Numbered from the stretch's first letter, positions 1 through 8,312 are shown. The stretch is DNA of 64,000 bases from UBA1413 sp964567485 (GCA_964567485.1 CAZMMX010000003.1:1-64000); one strand, 5' to 3'. A program made the numbers and translations. Notes: generated by a model not told the origin, from the letters alone.

Positions 1-565
1 AAATCCCCATCATGGTGCGGTATTCCGAGGTAACCAGCTTATCAAAAGTCATGGTGCAGATCACCTCCAGCCCGGTGTTTTCATGGGCGGCTTTCACGGC
101 CAGAACCGCCTCATCAAGGTCGGTCATGGTCTCCACCACGATGGCATCGGCACCCCCTACTTCCAGCGCCATGGCCTGCTCACGGAAGGCCTCGTACATC
201 TCTTCCGCCGTCACCTCCTCCATGATCAACATCTTACCGGTCGGACCAACAGATCCCAAAACCAAGGCCTGGTCGCCGGCAGCCTCCCGGCTGATCTCCG
301 CAGCCGCCCGGTTCAACTCCGTCACCCGGTCACCCAAACCATATTTCTCCAGCTTGAAACGACTTCCGCCGAAACTATTGGTCTCGATCATATCAGCCCC
401 CACATCCACATAACTGCGGGCTATGTCAAGGACCTCCTCCCGGTGGGTGATATTCCACAACTCGGGACACTCCCCGGGCTTCAGCCCCTTCTGCTGCAAA
501 AAAGTGCCCCAGGCACCATCGGAAACTAATACCCTATCCTTCAGACTATTTGTTATCTTTTGCAT
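1..565 (-). CDS. Homocysteine S-methyltransferase domain protein (3' end beyond the window)
   Basis: About 188 N-terminal residues are visible; the gene runs off the left edge. The family moves a methyl group onto homocysteine to make methionine, using a Zn-thiolate in a TIM barrel. Seen: the N-terminal motif VLVSDGAWGTFLQ (compare VLVLDGAMGSLIQ in the MetH of this window), then GADMIETNSFGG, VLGSVGPTGK and DAIVVETMTDLDEA, as in the N-terminal module of MetH and in BHMT-like enzymes. The zinc cysteines would lie beyond the edge. The start is the ATG at 565-563, after which the DGAWG motif follows at the usual distance. Whether this is a stand-alone domain or a larger MetH-like enzyme cannot be told. 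The corrinoid protein and UroD-type methyltransferase at 3.1-5.6 kb make a second methyl-transfer locus plausible. The 264 bases between this start and the next gene hold nothing I recognise. Confidence 0.85.
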   Translation of the reverse strand, partial: MQKITNSLKDRVLVSDGAWGTFLQQKGLKPGECPELWNITHREEVLDIARSYVDVGADMIETNSFGGSRFKLEKYGLGDRVTELNRAAAEISREAAGDQALVLGSVGPTGKMLIMEEVTAEEMYEAFREQAMALEVGGADAIVVETMTDLDEAVLAVKAAHENTGLEVICTMTFDKLVTSEYRTMMGI

Positions 566-829
566 GTCGATTCGCTTTGGACCCGCTGGGCATTTGCTTC
601 ATTTCCTCATTCTGCCCGGAGGACAAGACTTCAATGCCCTAAATATACTGATTTACCCGGGGAAAAACCTTCCCTGGATTCACTTTATCTTGATGAATGG
701 AGTTTGCTTTTCCAGGGGTTCGTTTTTACAACCTTCCGCTGCGCCTGAGGGCATAGGTACCCACAGACAGACCGACCAGTTTGAAGGAGCTATTGGCTTC
801 GGAGAGGGCATATTCAGAAATGCTGATAA

Positions 830-1756
830 TTACCGGGTTTCAACCACCAGGAAGCGGCTCAGTTTCCAGAATTCGGAAGGATCTTCAATCTGCAGGAAAG
901 CCACCTGGTCATTTTCGTACACCAACTGATAGGAGCTGTCGGGGTGTTCGGTGATCAGATGTACTTTTTTGGAATGTAGTGGAATTGTCTGGGTAGTCCT
1001 TTGGTCCATCGGAGAAAAGAGGGTTTCGTTGACATCGTCCTTTAGGTCTTTGCTTTTCCCCAATCCGAGAAAACCGCCTTCCCGCTCAATAATCCCCTTT
1101 TCCAACAATTCACGGTAAGTGCCTGAGGCGAAAAAGGCTTTGTTAAGCTCATTCTCCCTGGTTTCAATGATCTGCGATTTAACGCCGATGGTGTCCGATT
1201 TGGAGATGATGTCTTCCTGCATGACGGCCATATCCTCTTTCATAACCGTAATTTGCTGATCCATATCTGCAATTCTCAAGTCGCGCTGTTCCAGTTCGGC
1301 GGTAAGTAGCCTGATGTTGTTTTCCTGCTCTTCGATGCTTTTGTTGAGTGCGGCAATTTTGTTCCGGAACGACTTGATTTCTATTCCCGAAGCCTTCAGC
1401 TTCTTGTCCAGTTCCTCGATTTTCCTGCTGCTTTCGGTCAGCATTTCGTTCATCAGCCTGACATCCTCCACGATCGTTTCGTTCCGGCTTTTATTCCCTT
1501 CCGCCGAAGCAAGGGTCAGCTGACCCCTTTTTTCACGAACGAAGGTGAGATTCTTTTCGACTTCATCGAAGGTGCCGGCCAGTTCATTGACCAGCGAATC
1601 CCTTTCATGAAGGGTTGAGTTCAGCCCCTCATTCTGGGCACTTAATTGCCTGATTTCCGATTTATTGTCCACGATAATCTTCAGTCCGGCTGCAACAACA
1701 GCCAGAAGCAAAATCCCGGCAATCACCTGTAATGTGGTTTTCGATTTTGTGTTCAT
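830..1756 (-). CDS. Coiled-coil protein with N-terminal membrane anchor, unknown function
   Basis: 308 residues. One hydrophobic helix at about residues 9-28 (VIAGILLLAVVAAGLKIIV) follows a short basic N-terminus and probably anchors the protein in the inner membrane. From about residue 30 to 210 the sequence is nearly continuous heptad coiled coil rich in E, K, L, N and S. The last about 100 residues are a small globular region containing GGFLGLGKSKDLKDD and ending FLVVETR. No enzymatic motif is visible. The layout resembles coiled-coil proteins often found in Bacteroidota genomes, but I cannot name a family or function. ATG start at 1756. The 150 bp upstream contain a perfect Fur-like palindrome at 1905-1919, the only regulatory hint. 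Confidence 0.8.
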   Translation of the reverse strand: MNTKSKTTLQVIAGILLLAVVAAGLKIIVDNKSEIRQLSAQNEGLNSTLHERDSLVNELAGTFDEVEKNLTFVREKRGQLTLASAEGNKSRNETIVEDVRLMNEMLTESSRKIEELDKKLKASGIEIKSFRNKIAALNKSIEEQENNIRLLTAELEQRDLRIADMDQQITVMKEDMAVMQEDIISKSDTIGVKSQIIETRENELNKAFFASGTYRELLEKGIIEREGGFLGLGKSKDLKDDVNETLFSPMDQRTTQTIPLHSKKVHLITEHPDSSYQLVYENDQVAFLQIEDPSEFWKLSRFLVVETR

Positions 1757-1904
1757 AATTATTCTTCCATTAATTTGTTAACAATTCACTTTCTTTCATG
1801 TTAGGAAGAAGTGTCAAACACCGGGCCAACCAACAGGGTAAGCGTTATCTGGTTGTTATTGTGAGGATTAAAATACCCGACGGATACGCCGGATTTTATC
1901 ATTT

Positions 1905-1919
1905 TGATAATCATTATCA
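1905..1919. promoter_or_regulatory. Fur-family operator candidate (7-1-7 palindrome)
   Basis: TGATAAT-C-ATTATCA is a perfect 7-1-7 inverted repeat identical to the core Fur-box motif TGATAATnATTATCA. It lies in the 300-base non-coding stretch 1757-2056, 149 bp upstream of the coiled-coil membrane protein gene and downstream of the HD gene. The rest of this stretch is unremarkable. Regulation of the coiled-coil gene by a Fur-family metal regulator is inference. Confidence 0.5.
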
Positions 1920-2056
1920 TTTTTGCTGATGGACTGACCCATGTCGGGCCATCAGGAGGAGCATGACCTCCACCACGAGCTGGATGGCTTTGAAGGGAAC
2001 TTTTTTCAGAAGTTTGTTCCCATAATGAGGGCTTTTACAAAAACCCTTAAAACAAA

Positions 2057-2569
2057 TCAAAGGTCCTTCATAAGGCCTGACGACAGGCCGAAGAGTGAAG
2101 CCGCCAGGCTCCTGCCGGTGGCCGTCGTGAAGTATTTTTTCACCACCGAAGGGGCGCCTTCCGGGGAGATATACCCTTCATGGATATTCACCAGGAAATC
2201 GGCTTCCACGAGGATCTGGAAATCTGGTCCATCAATTTTGGAATAGGTATGGTGATGCCCGACAATAAAGCAAACCCGCTTTATCACTTCTTCCTCAATT
2301 CCGCACTCCTCCATGATGGCCCGTGCCACAGCGGGGCCCTCCATTTCCTGAAAACGACTGTCAGATGAGTGATGTTTTCTCACGGCCTCTTTGATCCCAA
2401 TATCGTGAAGAATGGCCGTTAATTCTGTTATATGGGCCGTTTCCCCGGTGATTTGCTCGCCAGCCATAATCGACCGGGCAAATCCATAGACTTTGAAGGC
2501 ATGGCTGATCCGCTTGAGATCATCGCCAAAATAGCGCACCATGCCGAGCAAAACGTTTTCCTCATTCAT
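2057..2569 (-). CDS. HD-domain metal-dependent phosphohydrolase family protein
   Basis: 170 residues from the ATG at 2569; an in-frame TTG seven codons upstream is less likely to be used. HD-superfamily metal ligands are visible: His in RISHAFKVYG near the N-terminus, HDIG in ILHDIGIKEAVRKHH, HHH in IVGHHHTYSK, and Asp in LVEADFLVN. This is a compact single HD domain of the type that hydrolyses nucleotides or phosphate esters; the substrate cannot be read from the sequence. It is transcribed divergently from the broken Rrf2-type regulator that begins about 130 bp away, so the two may once have formed a regulator-target pair. Confidence 0.85.
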   Translation of the reverse strand: MNEENVLLGMVRYFGDDLKRISHAFKVYGFARSIMAGEQITGETAHITELTAILHDIGIKEAVRKHHSSDSRFQEMEGPAVARAIMEECGIEEEVIKRVCFIVGHHHTYSKIDGPDFQILVEADFLVNIHEGYISPEGAPSVVKKYFTTATGRSLAASLFGLSSGLMKDL

Positions 2570-2702
2570 AACTCTCAAACCTTTCTTCAATCATTAGAGC
2601 CAAAAATAAGTAAAATCACACAGATTGCCTTGTTAACAGAATACCCGCCCCAAAGGATGGACCAAATTCCCTATTCCTGGACATCATTTAACCCACGGCA
2701 AC

Positions 2703-3127
2703 CTGTTTTCAAAAGAGAGGGAATATGCCCTGCGGAGCCCCTGGGTTACTTTCAGGCCCTGAATTACAGGGGGTTTAACCCCGGTGTGGTCGAAATCCCA
2801 AACGAGATAGAGTCGCCACAGTTTTTCACGGCAAAAATCCTGCACCGGCTGGTGAAGCAGCGATTTATTGAATCGAAGAAAGGGAGAAACGGAGGATTCC
2901 GTTTTAATCCTGAGATACCGGCCCTGACGCTGAAAGAGTGCATCACCGCCGTTGAAGGGGTCCGGCTTTTTACCAGCTGTGGTTTCGGACTGAAACAGTG
3001 CGAGGTCACCCATCCCTGTCCGATGCACGATGAATACGTGATAATCAGGGATGCCCTCGACAAGCTGACCTCCACGCGTACCATCCAGGAGCTGGCCAGG
3101 AAAGTCCCCCTCAACGCTGATTTCTGA
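2703..3127 (+). pseudogene. Rrf2-family iron-sulfur transcription regulator, frameshifted and without an ATG
   Basis: The C-terminal part is clearly an Rrf2 winged-helix regulator of the IscR/NsrR type: FTAKILHRLVKQRFIESKKG...GGFRF is the recognition-helix/wing region, and SCGFGLKQC...CPMH carries three cysteines spaced C-x6-C-x5-C, suited to an Fe-S cluster. The expected N-terminal helix (family pattern MFSKACEYALRA) is present only in another frame, as LFSKEREYALR encoded from 2703; the reading frame must shift near 2733-2742 to reach GYFQALNYRGFNPGVVEIPNEIES. The codon where ATG is expected is CTG (2703-2705), and no ATG lies upstream in that frame before a stop. Two lesions suggest real decay, although a draft-sequence error could explain the shift. 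In the C-terminal frame alone an open frame begins upstream at 2432, but its first part is antisense to the HD gene and does not look like protein. Confidence 0.7.
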
Positions 3128-3142
3128 AACCAGCTATTTTGC

Positions 3143-4762
3143 CTACAGCTCCTTGAGCCACTCCCTGACCACTTCGACCGAAGGATCGCTTCCCTCCGAT
3201 TTCAGGCGGTAGCTGACGGTGACCACTGCCGGGCCTTTGGTGATGCCAAAGGAGGCCAGCTCAGCAGGGTCGGTCATGGTCGTTACCGCAATCTCCTTTC
3301 CCAGTTCCAGAGAGGCCAGCTTTACCTTTTCCACCATACCTGCACACACCTCTTCCGTTTCTCCCAGAATCAAAATCTCACTTCTTCTGGAGCGGATTTT
3401 GAGTTTCAGTTTTTCGTTGATCCGGTGCTGGATGGCCTGAATCAGCTGGTTCTGGGGAGGAATTTTGGAGACAAAGGCGATTTTCCCGTCGATGCAAATG
3501 GTGGGGATATTCTTGACCATCATCGAGGACATAAAGGTCACCGCCTCCATTTTTTTGATGGCATGTTCACGCCATTCCACCACCCCTTCAAAATGGGGCG
3601 TTACCCGCTTCACCGCCTCCACCATATACTGGCAGGGAGCACACGACTCTGAGTCGAGGGTGATCACATCCACAATCACTTTGTCTGATTTCCCGTAATC
3701 ACGCAGGTTCAGGATATCGGCATGAGCGTCGCTTTTTTCGAGGGTGCGCACTACCTGCTGAAGATAGGGATCCTGCACCAGTCCGGTAACGGCGGCCACA
3801 TTTTCCGGAGGGGTTTCCATGGGCAGGTCACACCCGGGTGCCAGAATAAACCCCCGGGTACCCCCCAGGTCAAGGCAGGAGAGGGCTTCCTCCCGGGCAC
3901 CATCAGGGGTGCCCATCAGCAGGACCACGGTGAGCCTCATGTTCCCGCCGAAGCTGATTTCATGGCGCAAAGCCACATCACGCACAAAATCGAGGGGAAT
4001 GTTCTCATCAATGGAAACATTATCGGGGTGGCAGCCGCACATCACTTCCACGTTCTGCTGGGCATGACCGCATACAAAAAAAGAACTCAGCTTGCCCCGC
4101 TCCCTGATATCATTGAAAATCTGCTTACAATAGGGGGCCACATACTGGCTGAAGCTGTCGGGGTCGATCTGGCTGGTCATGGGATCGACCACGGCGATGA
4201 CATCACAACCGGCATCCATGAGGTACCCGGCCATTTTTGCAGTCACCCCGGAACAGAAGGTCATGAGTTCGTGCACCCCTTCCGGATTCTCATACAAGCT
4301 GAGGAAGATATCGGTTCCCAGCAGGTGAAGGGCAAGGGTAAACGGACCGGTCACCAGTCCGTACAGGGCTATGTCAGGATATTTATCCCGCAAAATGCGC
4401 GTAGCTGCCACCACCTGGGGAATCCTTCCCTTCGCGGCATCGAAGAGCGAAAGATCGCCGATCGTTTTCCCTTCGGCCAGCGGATGGGAGATCACAGCCG
4501 GAGGGGTTCCGGGTGACCATTTCAGGGTACATCCCAAAACCTCGGCTTCCAACTGAAGGTCAAAAATGACGGGAATGCCGTCGGGATCGTAAAGTTCTAT
4601 GGCCTTGCTGACACCCTCCACCATCAGATCGGCCGACCGGAGGTAACTTTTGGCATCCCTGCCGATCAGAAAGCCCCCATGGACCCCCACAAAGGGCACC
4701 CACGGCACCCTTTCGGTCTCCTGCAGGGCCATCGTCGCCCTGACAAGCTCCAATCCTCTCAT
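3143..4762 (-). CDS. UroD/MtaA-like corrinoid methyltransferase fused to two thioredoxin-like domains
   Basis: 539 residues, ATG start. Residues 1-340 are a uroporphyrinogen-decarboxylase-fold methyltransferase of the MtaA/CmuA group, which moves methyl groups between a corrinoid protein and a thiol. MtaA-type zinc ligands are partly kept: FVCGH puts Cys231 and LAPGCDLP puts Cys311 at the right distance, but the His expected two residues before the first Cys is Phe229; His233 lies just after. Residues about 361-452 form a thioredoxin-like domain with a CAPC active site (Cys374/Cys377) and a cis-Pro motif NIPTICIDG. Residues about 461-539 look like a second, degenerate thioredoxin-like domain (ILILGETEEVC, single Cys473; ITKGPAVV). 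It lies 165 bp downstream of a corrinoid protein gene on the same strand, its probable partner. Ordinary UroD-type methyltransferases end after the first domain. Substrate unknown. Confidence 0.85.
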   Translation of the reverse strand: MRGLELVRATMALQETERVPWVPFVGVHGGFLIGRDAKSYLRSADLMVEGVSKAIELYDPDGIPVIFDLQLEAEVLGCTLKWSPGTPPAVISHPLAEGKTIGDLSLFDAAKGRIPQVVAATRILRDKYPDIALYGLVTGPFTLALHLLGTDIFLSLYENPEGVHELMTFCSGVTAKMAGYLMDAGCDVIAVVDPMTSQIDPDSFSQYVAPYCKQIFNDIRERGKLSSFFVCGHAQQNVEVMCGCHPDNVSIDENIPLDFVRDVALRHEISFGGNMRLTVVLLMGTPDGAREEALSCLDLGGTRGFILAPGCDLPMETPPENVAAVTGLVQDPYLQQVVRTLEKSDAHADILNLRDYGKSDKVIVDVITLDSESCAPCQYMVEAVKRVTPHFEGVVEWREHAIKKMEAVTFMSSMMVKNIPTICIDGKIAFVSKIPPQNQLIQAIQHRINEKLKLKIRSRRSEILILGETEEVCAGMVEKVKLASLELGKEIAVTTMTDPAELASFGITKGPAVVTVSYRLKSEGSDPSVEVVREWLKEL

Positions 4763-4781
4763 TTATATTATTTTATTTGCT

Positions 4782-4880
4782 TCTGATTACTCATTACCGA
4801 CCGCAGGTCACCGATCACCTGCCAAAGGTACTGACTAGTGATCACCGGCGAAGCACTGATTACTCATTACCGATCACCGG
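4782..4880. repeat. Short direct repeats between the corrinoid-protein and methyltransferase genes
   Basis: The unit CTGATTACTCATTACCGA occurs twice (near 4782 and 4856), each followed by variants of CCGATCACC or CCGGTCACC. They fill the 165-bp gap between the corrinoid protein gene and the UroD-fusion gene. A related ACTCATTACTCATGATT lies near 58387. No coding capacity or terminator shape is obvious. Confidence 0.55.
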
Positions 4881-4927
4881 GCACCAGCCCCCCGGCACGC
4901 TCACTCCAATAACCTGATCTTTCAATC

Positions 4928-5593
4928 TTACACCATTCCGTTAAGGTACTCAACGAGTCCCTGTGGGTCGCGGCTATAGGCGTCGGCGCCGATCCGTTCA
5001 CAGAAATCCCTGGTCACCGGGGCACCTCCCACGGCCACCTTGACCCCAGGCAAGGCCTCCTTGATGGCTTTGGTGGTCCTTTCCATGCTGGGCATCGTCG
5101 TGGTCAGAAGGGCCGAAAGTCCCACGAAAGCACCGGGGTTTTCCCTCAGGGCATCGACAAAGGTCGCGGCCTTCACATCCACTCCCAAATCGACGACTTT
5201 CCAGCCGTTGCCCTCTACCATCATCGAAACCAGGTTTTTCCCGATGTCGTGGAGGTCTCCCTCGACAGTGCCAATGATGAAGGTCCCCTTCTGTCGTGCT
5301 TCCCCGGAAAGAAAATAGGGTTTGAGGTGAACCATAGCGGTGTTCATGGCCTTGGCCGACATGAGCACCTGAGGAACAAATACCCTGTTCTCCCGGAATT
5401 TGACGCCTACCCTTTCCATGCCGGGCATTAGTCCCAGGGTCAGAATATCCTGGGGCGACGCCCCCTGGTCAAGCAGCTGCCGGGCGATTTCGTCGGCACC
5501 ATCCTCCCCCTTCATCTGTGGCGGAAACGGCGACGCTTTGCTGACCTTGCCGAATTCCACGCAATCAGAAAGTTTCTTCAGTAAGTCTATCAT
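4928..5593 (-). CDS. Corrinoid (B12-binding) methyltransferase carrier protein, MtaC/MtbC/MtgC-like
   Basis: 221 residues from the ATG at 5593 (a TTG two codons earlier is possible). The first about 95 residues are the four-helix B12 cap domain (DGADEIARQLLDQG, GLMPGMERVGVKF, VPQVLMSAKAMN). The remainder is a Rossmann-like B12 domain with the base-off/His-on motif D113-L-H115-D-I-G118, followed by GLSALLTTTMPSM and VAVGGAPVT. Such proteins hold the methyl group between a substrate methyltransferase and an acceptor methyltransferase. It comes first in a probable operon with the UroD-thioredoxin fusion. A TAAATTTG element (minus strand, 5620-5613) just upstream matches the Bacteroidota -7 box, with a TTTG-like element 16 bp further on. 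No dedicated substrate methyltransferase is adjacent; the homocysteine methyltransferase at 1-565 is a candidate acceptor. Confidence 0.9.
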   Translation of the reverse strand: MIDLLKKLSDCVEFGKVSKASPFPPQMKGEDGADEIARQLLDQGASPQDILTLGLMPGMERVGVKFRENRVFVPQVLMSAKAMNTAMVHLKPYFLSGEARQKGTFIIGTVEGDLHDIGKNLVSMMVEGNGWKVVDLGVDVKAATFVDALRENPGAFVGLSALLTTTMPSMERTTKAIKEALPGVKVAVGGAPVTRDFCERIGADAYSRDPQGLVEYLNGMV

Positions 5594-5736
5594 AGTCAAT
5601 TCTGGTTTCCCGCAAATTTAGATGAACTGCCGGAACCAAAAAAGGAATTCCCGGAAAAAGGGGAACCAAAAGGCCAAACAATTTTCAGAAGCGGCGGCGG
5701 TGCTTTTCCGAAGAAGGAGTCTCGCCGTCAAAGTTG

Positions 5737-5766
5737 TTGGAAAGCTCATCCAAAAGTTTAATTTTG
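5737..5766 (+). promoter_or_regulatory. Bacteroidota-type promoter for the Gfo/Idh-GntP operon
   Basis: TTG (5737-5739), 19-bp spacer, TAATTTTG (5759-5766), matching the -33 TTTG / -7 TAnnTTTG consensus. It leaves a leader of roughly 15 nt before the ATG at 5789. Confidence 0.65.
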
Positions 5767-5788
5767 TGAAACGACAAAAACCTGAACC

Positions 5789-6865
5789 ATGAGCAAGAGC
5801 TATAACATTGCCCTTTTAGGATGTGGCAAGGTGGCCCGTTTGCATGCGCGTGCCATCAGTGAGATCCCCCATGCCCGGCTGGCCGGGGTTTGGAGCCGCA
5901 CCCGCACCAGTGCCGATGCCTTTGCCAAAGAGTTTCATACGGTCAGTTATGCCACTCCCACGGAATTGGTGCGCCAGGCAGCCATAGATTTGGCCATTGT
6001 ATGCACCCCTCATCTCTTCCACACGGCGGCAGCCCTGGAAGTCATCGCCGCCGGAGCCCATGTCCTGGTCGAGAAGCCCCTGGCCATCGATCCCTTTGAC
6101 TGTGACAGGATGATCGAGGCGGCCGAACTGGCGGAGGTCAGACTGGGGGTCGTCAGCCAGCGCCGGTGGTATGCCCCGGCTATGAGGGTGAAGGCCGCTA
6201 TTGATGCCGGAAAGATAGAGACTCCGGCCCTGGGCATGGTGACCATGCTGGGATGGCGCGACCGTTCCTATTACGATGCCGACGAATGGCGTGGCACCTG
6301 GAACCTCGAGGGCGGCGGCGTCTTGGTCAACCAAGCCCCCCATCAGCTTGACCTCCTCCTCTGGTACATGGGAGAAATCGATGAAGTCTTCGGCACCTGG
6401 AAAAACCTCAACCACCCTTACATCGATGTCGACGATACCGCCCTGGCCATCCTCCGCTTTAAGAGCGGCGCCATCGGCAACATCGTGGTCAGCAACTCCC
6501 AGAAACCCGGCATCTTCGGGAAAGTACACATCCATGGCAGCAATGGCGCTTCGGTGGGCGTCGAAACCGAAAAAGGGGCCATGTTCCTCCCCGGACAAAG
6601 CGGCATTGTTGCACCACCCCGCAATGACCTGTGGACCATCACCGGCGAGGAACATCTTCCCGCCCAATGGAACCAGGAAGAAGCCTCCCTCTTCGGCACC
6701 ATAGACCCGACCACCTGGTATATCAAGCTTCAGATCGCCGACTTCCTGGAAGCCCTGGAAACCGGCAGGGAACCCGCCGTAACCGGCCTTGACGGTCGCA
6801 GGGTCGTGGAACTCTTTGACGCCATTTACCGTTCACACCGCGAAAACCGGCCGGTGAAACTTTAA
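5789..6865 (+). CDS. Gfo/Idh/MocA family NAD(P)-dependent oxidoreductase
   Basis: 358 residues, ATG start behind a consensus promoter. The N-terminal Rossmann fold has ALLGCGKVARLHARA (dinucleotide loop, residues 11-16), and the family signature EKPL lies at 95-98 in HVLVEKPLAI. The C-terminal alpha/beta domain contains GGGVLVNQAPHQLDLLLW, where H and D residues usually sit at the active site. Members oxidise or reduce sugars, inositols, sugar acids or related polyols; the exact substrate cannot be assigned. It is followed after 55 bp by a GntP-family permease, so a role in uptake and first oxidation of a sugar acid or similar hydroxy acid is a reasonable inference. Confidence 0.9.
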   Translation: MSKSYNIALLGCGKVARLHARAISEIPHARLAGVWSRTRTSADAFAKEFHTVSYATPTELVRQAAIDLAIVCTPHLFHTAAALEVIAAGAHVLVEKPLAIDPFDCDRMIEAAELAEVRLGVVSQRRWYAPAMRVKAAIDAGKIETPALGMVTMLGWRDRSYYDADEWRGTWNLEGGGVLVNQAPHQLDLLLWYMGEIDEVFGTWKNLNHPYIDVDDTALAILRFKSGAIGNIVVSNSQKPGIFGKVHIHGSNGASVGVETEKGAMFLPGQSGIVAPPRNDLWTITGEEHLPAQWNQEEASLFGTIDPTTWYIKLQIADFLEALETGREPAVTGLDGRRVVELFDAIYRSHRENRPVKL

Positions 6866-6920
6866 TATTCAACCACTTAAGCATACCAACATAGACATCA
6901 TCAATAACTGAACGGAACTT

Positions 6921-8312
6921 ATGTCGGCAGGGTTCATACTCTTTCTGGTCATCTCGGCGGTGGCTCTCTTGCTCTTTCTCGTGCTGAAGCTGAAAATCAG
7001 CGCCTTCATCTCACTACTGATTACGGCCATTTACGTGGGGTTACTCTCTGGCATGGCTCCCGACGCAGTGCTGAAGAGCATCCAGGAGGGCATGGGCAGC
7101 ACCCTGGGATTTGTGGCCACCGTCGTGGGGCTGGGGGCCATTTTCGGACAGATCCTCGAAAGCTCAGGAGGGGCAGAAGCCCTGGCCCATACGCTGATCC
7201 GCCGGTTCGGACAAGAGAAAGCCCCCTGGGCCATGGTCATCACCGGATTTATCGTGGCCATCCCCGTTTTTTTCGACGTGGGATTCATCATCCTGGTCCC
7301 TATCGTCTACGCCCTGGCACGCGACACCCGGCGATCGCTCCTCTATTATGCCATCCCCCTGCTTGCCGGTCTGGCAGCCACCCATACCTTTGTGCCTCCG
7401 ACACCCGGACCGGTGGCCGTGGCCGATATCATCAACGCACAATTGGGATGGGTAATCCTCTTCGGCATCCTCCTCGGAATCCCCACCGCCATCATCGCCG
7501 GTCCCCTCTGGGGATCTTACATCTCGCGGAAAATATACCTGGTTCCCCCCACGGGAGGGGAGCCCCCGCACACCGCTAAATCTGAGGAGACGGGAGGAGC
7601 CCCCCTTCCGTCACCCACAAGGGATCTTCCCTCTTTCAGCCTGATCGCCTTCCTTATCGGGATTCCCCTGTTTCTGATCCTCCTGAATACCCTTACGGGA
7701 GTGCTGGTGGACAAGAAAGTCATCGGGGCTTCGCTGTGGACCGAGAGCATCCGCTTTCTGGGCCATCCCTTCAGCGCCCTGATCGTGGCCACCCTTCTGG
7801 CCCTATGGCTGCTGGGAATCCGCAGGGGCTTGTCGCGGCAGGCCCTCCTGGAACTGAGCAACAAGGCCCTGGGGCCTGCAGGCATCATCATCCTCATCAC
7901 CGGTGCCGGAGGGGTCCTGAAACAGATTCTGGTCGACAGCGGCATGGGCAGGATGATGGCCGAGTCCATTGCCGGATCCCCGCTCTCCCCCATCCTGCTG
8001 GCCTGGCTTCTGGCGGCCATCGTACGCATCACCCAGGGATCAGCAACAGTGGCCATGATCACCGCCGCAGGAATCATCGCCCCGGTGCTGGAACTCCTCG
8101 ACCTCTCAGATCCCCTCAGGGCCCTGGTGGTCATCGCCATCGCCTCGGGAGCCACCATCCTCTCCCATGTCAACGACAGCGGATTCTGGCTGGTGGGCAA
8201 ATACCTGGGAATGAACGAAAAAGATACCCTCCGTTCCTGGACGGTCATGGAAACCATCATCGCCGTGTGCGGCCTCGTCTTTTCACTGCTGGCCAGCCTC
8301 TTCTTCAGGTGA
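6921..8312 (+). CDS. GntP-family gluconate/organic acid:H+ symporter
   Basis: 463 residues, almost entirely hydrophobic with roughly 12-14 membrane segments. Family sequences are visible: GLGAIFGQILESSGGAEALA in the first third, FFDVGFIILVPIVYALAR and THTFVPPTPGPVAVADIINA in the middle, and ITQGSATVAMITAAGI plus LSHVNDSGFWLVGKYLG near the C-terminus, all typical of GntP/DsdX permeases. A hydrophilic cytoplasmic loop rich in G, P and E lies near residue 215. It imports gluconate or a related hydroxy acid with protons; specificity within the family cannot be read. Probably co-transcribed with the preceding oxidoreductase. Confidence 0.9.
   Translation: MSAGFILFLVISAVALLLFLVLKLKISAFISLLITAIYVGLLSGMAPDAVLKSIQEGMGSTLGFVATVVGLGAIFGQILESSGGAEALAHTLIRRFGQEKAPWAMVITGFIVAIPVFFDVGFIILVPIVYALARDTRRSLLYYAIPLLAGLAATHTFVPPTPGPVAVADIINAQLGWVILFGILLGIPTAIIAGPLWGSYISRKIYLVPPTGGEPPHTAKSEETGGAPLPSPTRDLPSFSLIAFLIGIPLFLILLNTLTGVLVDKKVIGASLWTESIRFLGHPFSALIVATLLALWLLGIRRGLSRQALLELSNKALGPAGIIILITGAGGVLKQILVDSGMGRMMAESIAGSPLSPILLAWLLAAIVRITQGSATVAMITAAGIIAPVLELLDLSDPLRALVVIAIASGATILSHVNDSGFWLVGKYLGMNEKDTLRSWTVMETIIAVCGLVFSLLASLFFR

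Noticed and set aside
12..929. Overlapping plus-strand open frames at the left edge
   Set aside because: They are antisense to the homocysteine methyltransferase on the minus strand or fall in non-coding DNA, with no protein-like features.
1941..2246. Plus-strand frame of 101 codons just after the Fur-like box
   Set aside because: Tempting because of the operator, but 190 of its bases are antisense to the HD gene and it resembles no family.
3722..4516. Plus-strand open frame of 264 codons
   Set aside because: Antisense to the UroD-thioredoxin fusion gene; composition is His/Gly-rich as expected for a shadow.
5816..6667. Long minus-strand open frame of 283 codons
   Set aside because: Antisense to the clearly real Gfo/Idh oxidoreductase; a product of high GC and codon bias.
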